DNA of 64,000 bases from Fictibacillus norfolkensis. GTDB taxonomy: Bacteria > Bacillota > Bacilli > Bacillales > Fictibacillaceae. The stretch lies in NCBI RefSeq assembly GCF_014836645.1, contig NZ_JACSQM010000002.1:186001-250000 (forward strand). Reading direction: 5' to 3'. Position numbers and translations under genes: made by a program. Each line of letters starts with the position of its first letter. Positions within the stretch are counted from its first letter, which is position 1. The notes under the pieces are model-generated. The model worked only from the letters and a program-made list of their open reading frames with translations. It was not told the DNA's origin and did not search any database. Shown piece after piece: positions 59,750-64,000 of the stretch.

Positions 59750-60403
59750 TCACTTCTGATCTTCCACCGATAAGTATTGTTTGATCTGTTTTTTATATAG
59801 TACGGGAAGAAGTGTAATAATAATAAATAAGATAATTGCGATATAAAGGATGGTTGAAGTATCAGCTGCCGTGCTCGCTCCTAGGAACGTATAAGCAAAT
59901 GTTCCTGGAACAATACCTATTAATGTCCCGAAAAAGAATTGGATGCTTCTGACCTTAGACATCCCCGCTGCATAACTAATCAAGTCAAAATGAAAAATCG
60001 GAATGAGCCGAAGTAGGATGATAACTAAAAATCCATTCTTTTCTAGCACGTTCTGTAATTTGTTCAGTTTTCTTCCCCATCTAGATTCAATTCGACGAGC
60101 ACCTATCTTTCTTGCAGCAAAAAAAGCAAGAAGAGCGCCGATCGCAGCTCCTATAAGAGTAAGAAAGAACCCCAAAACCGGCCCAAATGCTAAACCTCCT
60201 GTCAAAGAAAGAACAGAAGCAGGAAACAAAACAAAAGGTCTGATGGAATACAATAATACATATACGAAAGGTGCCACAGCTCCCATTGTTAAGATCCATC
60301 TACGAACTGATTGAGGTGTAACGTCTAGAATCGTTTGATTCAAAACAATGAGTGTTACAGCCAAAACAACAAAAAATATAATAGAGAAAATCGTCTTCTT
60401 CAT
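59750..60403 (-). CDS. TVP38/TMEM64 (DedA-like) membrane protein
   Basis: 217 residues, about six helices. The VTT-domain hallmark FALVGPVLGFFLTLIGAAIGALLAFFAARKIG with GLRLIPIFHFDLISYAAG (R-L-x-P and F-x-x-x-x-x-A-G) is seen near residues 67-160. Similar to YdjX/YdjZ of E. coli, which lie by ynjBCD. DedA-superfamily members are lipid scramblases or proton-coupled carriers. Middle of the operon. Confidence 0.83.
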   Translation of the reverse strand: MKKTIFSIIFFVVLAVTLIVLNQTILDVTPQSVRRWILTMGAVAPFVYVLLYSIRPFVLFPASVLSLTGGLAFGPVLGFFLTLIGAAIGALLAFFAARKIGARRIESRWGRKLNKLQNVLEKNGFLVIILLRLIPIFHFDLISYAAGMSKVRSIQFFFGTLIGIVPGTFAYTFLGASTAADTSTILYIAIILFIIITLLPVLYKKQIKQYLSVEDQK

Positions 60404-60430
60404 CTCTTATTTCTCCAATCTTAACACCGC

Positions 60431-61360
60431 TTATCCTTCGAAAACTTTTACCTGCTCACCAACATTCACCTTTTCTCGATTTGTTAATGTAATGACAGCC
60501 TCTGAATGTTCGATAGATAAAACACTATGATACTTCCCGTCTTGATAATAGGTTTCTATCACTTCAGCTTTTCTTCCATTTTGATCATCATTTCTTCCCA
60601 TCTTAAGACGGCTTACGGGGATGAAACGCTCTTCCGTCCAAATTCCCCCTTGAAGAAACGAAGCTACAAATGAATTTACTGGAGATTCATATAACACATG
60701 TGGACTATCGAGCTGTTGGAGCTTACCTTCATTTAACACAGCTACACGATCTCCAAGAGCCATTGCTTCCTCTAGATCATGCGTGACGAACAAAACGGTT
60801 ATGTTTTCCGATTTTAATAGATGTTTGATCCATCTCCTCGTCTCTTTTCGAAGTTCCGTATCTAGACTGGAGAAAGGTTCGTCCAATAAAAGGACTTTAG
60901 GATGTACAATCAGAGACCGTGCCAAAGCTGCCCGTTGTTTCTGTCCACCAGAAATCTCATGAGGAAAACGAGATTCTAATCCTTCTAAACCCACTCTTTT
61001 CATCATTTCTTTGCTTTTATCATATCTCTTATTTTTACTGACTTTTGCCATCTTTAGTCCGAAAGCTACATTTTCTAAGACATTCATATGCGGAAATAGA
61101 AGTGATTCTTGAAACATATATACCACTGGTCTTTGTTGTGGAGGTACGTTTGTTAAATGTTCACCATCAATCATGATCTCTCCCGTGTCTGCTTTCTCTA
61201 ATCCGGCAACCAGTCGAAGTAAAGTAGATTTCCCGGTACCCGAAGGACCGACTATGGAAATAATCTCTCCCTTTCTTACACCCAGTTGATTCAGGTTCAG
61301 TACTTCTTTATCTTTGTACACTTTTCTGATGTTACTTAATTCGATAAAATGAGATTCCAT
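60431..61360 (-). CDS. ABC transporter ATP-binding protein (YnjD-like)
   Basis: 309 residues: Walker A GPSGTGKST (38-46), Q-loop MFQESLLFPHMNVLENV, signature ISGGQKQRAALARSL (136-150), Walker B VLLLDEPFSSLD (156-167), H-loop FVTHDLEEA, and a C-terminal TOBE-like domain (about 245-309). Follows its permease by three bases. Belongs to the spermidine/iron/thiamine-type importers; partner of the fused permease and periplasmic-type binding protein upstream. Confidence 0.87.
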   Translation of the reverse strand: MESHFIELSNIRKVYKDKEVLNLNQLGVRKGEIISIVGPSGTGKSTLLRLVAGLEKADTGEIMIDGEHLTNVPPQQRPVVYMFQESLLFPHMNVLENVAFGLKMAKVSKNKRYDKSKEMMKRVGLEGLESRFPHEISGGQKQRAALARSLIVHPKVLLLDEPFSSLDTELRKETRRWIKHLLKSENITVLFVTHDLEEAMALGDRVAVLNEGKLQQLDSPHVLYESPVNSFVASFLQGGIWTEERFIPVSRLKMGRNDDQNGRKAEVIETYYQDGKYHSVLSIEHSEAVITLTNREKVNVGEQVKVFEG

Positions 61361-61363
61361 TCT

Positions 61364-63037
61364 TCACCTCGGTTGTTTTGGAATAATAAATCTTAAAGCA
61401 CCTTCTATTAACAGCCACACAGCTATAGGTATCATGGCAAATAGAATCGAAAAACTTGCGATCACTGCGTCATTTGTTGTTTGAAAATAAGGAAAGAATA
61501 AGATTGCCATCGTGTTGACTTCTCCACCGCCGATAAGTGCTGTTAAAAAATACTGTCCGAGTGAAATCACAGTAACAAGAAAAACAACGCTTCGGATACT
61601 AGGGATCAGCTGTGGCAAATAAACATTCCGGAACACTCCCCATGAACCTGCACCAAGAGAAACCGCAATTTCTTCCTGTCTTTTGCCGATTCGCTCAAAT
61701 CCTGCGCGCATCACTTTTATCGTATAAGGAAGAGTTGGTAATAGGTGAACAATGACTACTCCTGTCCAATGATTAGCGATGCCAAGTTTAATAAAAGTTA
61801 GATGTACGCCAAGCGCGATTACGATAGAGGGTATTAAGATAGGAGACAATAATAACGTCTCTACCACACTTTTACCTTGGAAGATATGAAACGCCAGGCC
61901 TTTCGCAGCTGGCAGTCCAATCAATAGATTCAGCAATAATACTAGTAAGCTAATGCCTAACGAAGTATAGATCGCCTCTGTAAATTTTGGGCCATGCCAT
62001 AACATTTCGTGCCAGCCTCTCGTCGTTAATGAGCTTGGAAGGAGCTCTCCATATTCCCACCTTTGGACAAAACTGGTCAGCACTAGTATTAAAATAGGCA
62101 GCAACGTCATCCCTAACATAGTAAAAAATAGGACTCTTGAATACTTACTATTCTCAGCTTTTAAATCGTGAAATGACCCAGAGCTTTGAGCTAAGTGGAT
62201 CCTTCCTTTCCTAGTGAACACGTATGTCATAAAGACAATAAGAACGATAAATATTGTCAAAAGAAACATGGCAGCAAAAGCGTACGGCTGTTTTGTCCAA
62301 TCTGATCCAAAGAACCAGTCATAGCTGATGACAGGAATCATCTTAGGATAGGTTGCTCCTAGGAGTGCAGGAACTTCATAAGCGGAAACAACAAAAGCAA
62401 AGACGATAAAAAACGTTTCTAACATGACAGGAAAAACGTACGGCCTCTCAACATGCCAGAATACATCCCATCTTCTCCCTCCAAGGGTATACACAAGCTC
62501 TTTTTGAGCGTTCGATAGCTGTTCATATACTGGAAGCAGCATCAGAATGACAAAAGGTACTTCTTTCCACACGTAAGTGATGATGATACCTATTCCAAAA
62601 GAATCTTTGAACAGAATAGGAAACTCATCCGGCCGGTCAAGTAGTCCACTTCCATTTAATAACGAAGAAATATACCCGGTTTGGGAAAAGAGTAGAAACA
62701 GCATATATCCCCAGACGAAATGAGGAAAGACCATAGGCATCCAAGCGATTAGCTTCGGAAACTTACTTTTTAGCATCGGATATAGTGACCTAACGATGAC
62801 CAGCCCGATTAAAATGGAAAGGATTGTTGATATAAAAGCAATTCGGAGACTGTATAGGATAGATGTGATAAAAATTCCATCACTAAACAGCTCTCGATAA
62901 ACACTTAAGGTTGGTTGATTGTAATACTTAATACTCTCTAGAAAAGCCATTACTATTCCATAGCCCAGGAGAAGAATGGTTATTAGAACAGCTGGAGCAA
63001 TAAGTACATAAGGATTACTTGTTCTGAACCACTTCAT
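61364..63037 (-). CDS. Fused ABC transporter permease (YnjC-like, two domains)
   Basis: 557 residues with about 12 helices in two BPD_transp_1 domains. The first has GGRRWDVFWHVERPYVFP and the second SLGAGSWGVFRNVYLPQLIPS, i.e. two EAA-loop motifs binding the ATPase, so a single polypeptide provides both half-permeases as in E. coli YnjC. It overlaps the binding-protein gene by 23 bases. Probable importer for an unidentified solute. Confidence 0.87.
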   Translation of the reverse strand: MKWFRTSNPYVLIAPAVLITILLLGYGIVMAFLESIKYYNQPTLSVYRELFSDGIFITSILYSLRIAFISTILSILIGLVIVRSLYPMLKSKFPKLIAWMPMVFPHFVWGYMLFLLFSQTGYISSLLNGSGLLDRPDEFPILFKDSFGIGIIITYVWKEVPFVILMLLPVYEQLSNAQKELVYTLGGRRWDVFWHVERPYVFPVMLETFFIVFAFVVSAYEVPALLGATYPKMIPVISYDWFFGSDWTKQPYAFAAMFLLTIFIVLIVFMTYVFTRKGRIHLAQSSGSFHDLKAENSKYSRVLFFTMLGMTLLPILILVLTSFVQRWEYGELLPSSLTTRGWHEMLWHGPKFTEAIYTSLGISLLVLLLNLLIGLPAAKGLAFHIFQGKSVVETLLLSPILIPSIVIALGVHLTFIKLGIANHWTGVVIVHLLPTLPYTIKVMRAGFERIGKRQEEIAVSLGAGSWGVFRNVYLPQLIPSIRSVVFLVTVISLGQYFLTALIGGGEVNTMAILFFPYFQTTNDAVIASFSILFAMIPIAVWLLIEGALRFIIPKQPR

Positions 63038-64000
63038 TAACCCAATTCTCCTTCAGCCATGCAACATACTCTGAATCTATTTCTGGCTGCAAATATTTTT
63101 TTAAAGTTTCAGCGGGTAAAACCGATTCTCCACGTTTGATGGTTTGAAGTTTCTTTTGATCTGCCGCTGAAAGTCGCGCTGGATCAAGGGACATATTTTC
63201 ACCCCAAAATTCAGAGTCTAACTTTGTTAACTGAGCTTCAGGAGATAGCATAAGATTAATAGCCGTCATCGCACCTTCTTTGTTGGGACTATTAAAAGGA
63301 ATCCCTAAAAAGTGAGCATTTCCTAAAGAACCTGATTTCATAACGAACGATCTTGTTGTTGCGGGAAACACACTTTGTTTCATTAATTTCTCTGCTCTTG
63401 CCTCGTTATAACCCATCGTCATGTATACTTCGCCTTTGCTGTACAAACGATCAAGTTCTGTTAAATCATTCGGATATGTCTTCCCTTCTCTCCATAAATA
63501 AGGTTTGATCTCGTTCAAATAACTCCACATCTTCACACTATTTTTCTGAGCAAAATCCTCATCATAGCCACTGTCCAAAATGTTTTTTACGTTTCCACTA
63601 GACTCATAAAATAGTTGACGAACAAAAGCATTACCTGTAAAGTCTGCAGGATCATGGTATGTAAATTTCCCTGGATTTTCTTTTACCCACTGAGCTAATT
63701 CTTCAAATGATTGAGGTGGATTTGGCACCTTTTCTTCATCATATTGATAAACGAACTGCACTTTTCCCCAAGGTGCTTCTAAGCCCTCTGTTTTTGTTCC
63801 AAAGTCATATTGTATATCTAATGACTTAGCATCCACATATTTTTTGTAGTTTGGCATTTTATCAACAAAGGGACCAAACAACAGCCCATTGTCTTTTGCA
63901 TTCTTGAAATTCTCACCATTGATCCAGATGATATCCATATTTCCATCATCTTTCCCTGCTCTTTTTTCATTCGATAGCTTTTTTAAAAACTCAGGAGCAT
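63015..64000 (-). CDS. ABC transporter solute-binding protein (YnjB-like), cut by window end
   Basis: The frame is open to 64000, so the signal peptide and N-terminal part lie outside the window. The visible 328 residues show the type II extracellular solute-binding fold (IIWINGENF...FEELAQWVKENPGKFTYHDPADFTGNAFVRQLF; VYMTMGYNEARAEKLMKQ). The ATG at 63938 is internal. First gene of the operon seen, coupled to the permease. Substrate unknown; polyamine, iron or thiamine-like ligands are common for this branch. Confidence 0.82.
   Translation of the reverse strand, partial: APEFLKKLSNEKRAGKDDGNMDIIWINGENFKNAKDNGLLFGPFVDKMPNYKKYVDAKSLDIQYDFGTKTEGLEAPWGKVQFVYQYDEEKVPNPPQSFEELAQWVKENPGKFTYHDPADFTGNAFVRQLFYESSGNVKNILDSGYDEDFAQKNSVKMWSYLNEIKPYLWREGKTYPNDLTELDRLYSKGEVYMTMGYNEARAEKLMKQSVFPATTRSFVMKSGSLGNAHFLGIPFNSPNKEGAMTAINLMLSPEAQLTKLDSEFWGENMSLDPARLSAADQKKLQTIKRGESVLPAETLKKYLQPEIDSEYVAWLKENWVNEVVQNK

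Overview
The window looks like an AT-rich chromosomal segment of an aerobic, spore-forming Bacillaceae species (Bacillus or Fictibacillus type). The evidence is a TnrA-type nitrogen regulator, a SleB-like germination hydrolase, CotY/CotZ-like cysteine-rich coat proteins, strong GGAGG ribosome sites, a T-box leader, a Bacillus-type Zur box and many small peptides with intrinsic terminators. No rRNA, tRNA, prophage, insertion sequence or CRISPR array was seen. Most genes are single-gene or two- to six-gene units bounded by clear terminator hairpins.

Layout. 1-7 kb: the end of a TetR regulator, a FusB-type EF-G-binding protein behind a 17-codon leader peptide, an LLM oxidoreductase, acetyltransferase, ArsR-type regulator plus MFS exporter, and an alcohol dehydrogenase. 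7-18 kb: small housekeeping or unknown genes (MEDS protein, kinase-like P-loop protein, DUF5694, Dph6-like ATP-pyrophosphatase, DUF2975 plus HTH pair, DUF418, nucleotidyltransferase, pentapeptide protein, VOC protein with HxlR regulator, DUF2785, lipoprotein). 18.4-23.3 kb: a leucine-type T-box and amino-acid permease, then a Zur-box-controlled three-gene operon (nicotianamine-synthase-like CntL, opine dehydrogenase CntM, DMT exporter) that should make and export an opine zinc metallophore. 23.3-25.8 kb and 40.1-41.7 kb: two class F sortases, each beside its own surface protein carrying the same MPKTGxGGASD sorting signal. 26-40 kb: acetyltransferase, ATPase, MFS/MarR pair, lipase, SleB-like and NlpC/P60 cell-wall enzymes, a YdcZ-YeiL-YdcZ operon, SDR, TnrA, an AIM24-type protein. 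41.8-53.3 kb: S66 peptidase, quinone oxidoreductase, secreted WAE-repeat protein, APC permease, LysE exporter, a group of SinR-like regulators with a PAS protein (two of these genes have poly-A frameshifts), SRPBCC, DinB and Gfo/Idh/MocA proteins. 53.5-64 kb: acetyltransferase, coat proteins (one frameshifted), diguanylate cyclase, and an ynjBCD-like ABC transporter operon with TVP38, CDP-alcohol phosphatidyltransferase and MerA-like flavoprotein genes, cut by the window end.

The most unusual pattern is a set of four intergenic arrays (near 27.9, 32.9, 36.0 and 54.1 kb) made of 4-6 degenerate units repeating at exactly 21 bp, two turns of B-DNA. Two arrays share one word, and a third looks related on the opposite strand. 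They are not coding, not CRISPR, and match no element I know. Other points of note are the zincophore operon, a 14-bp operator-like word shared by two promoters 13.6 kb apart, and several genes broken or switched by single-base changes.
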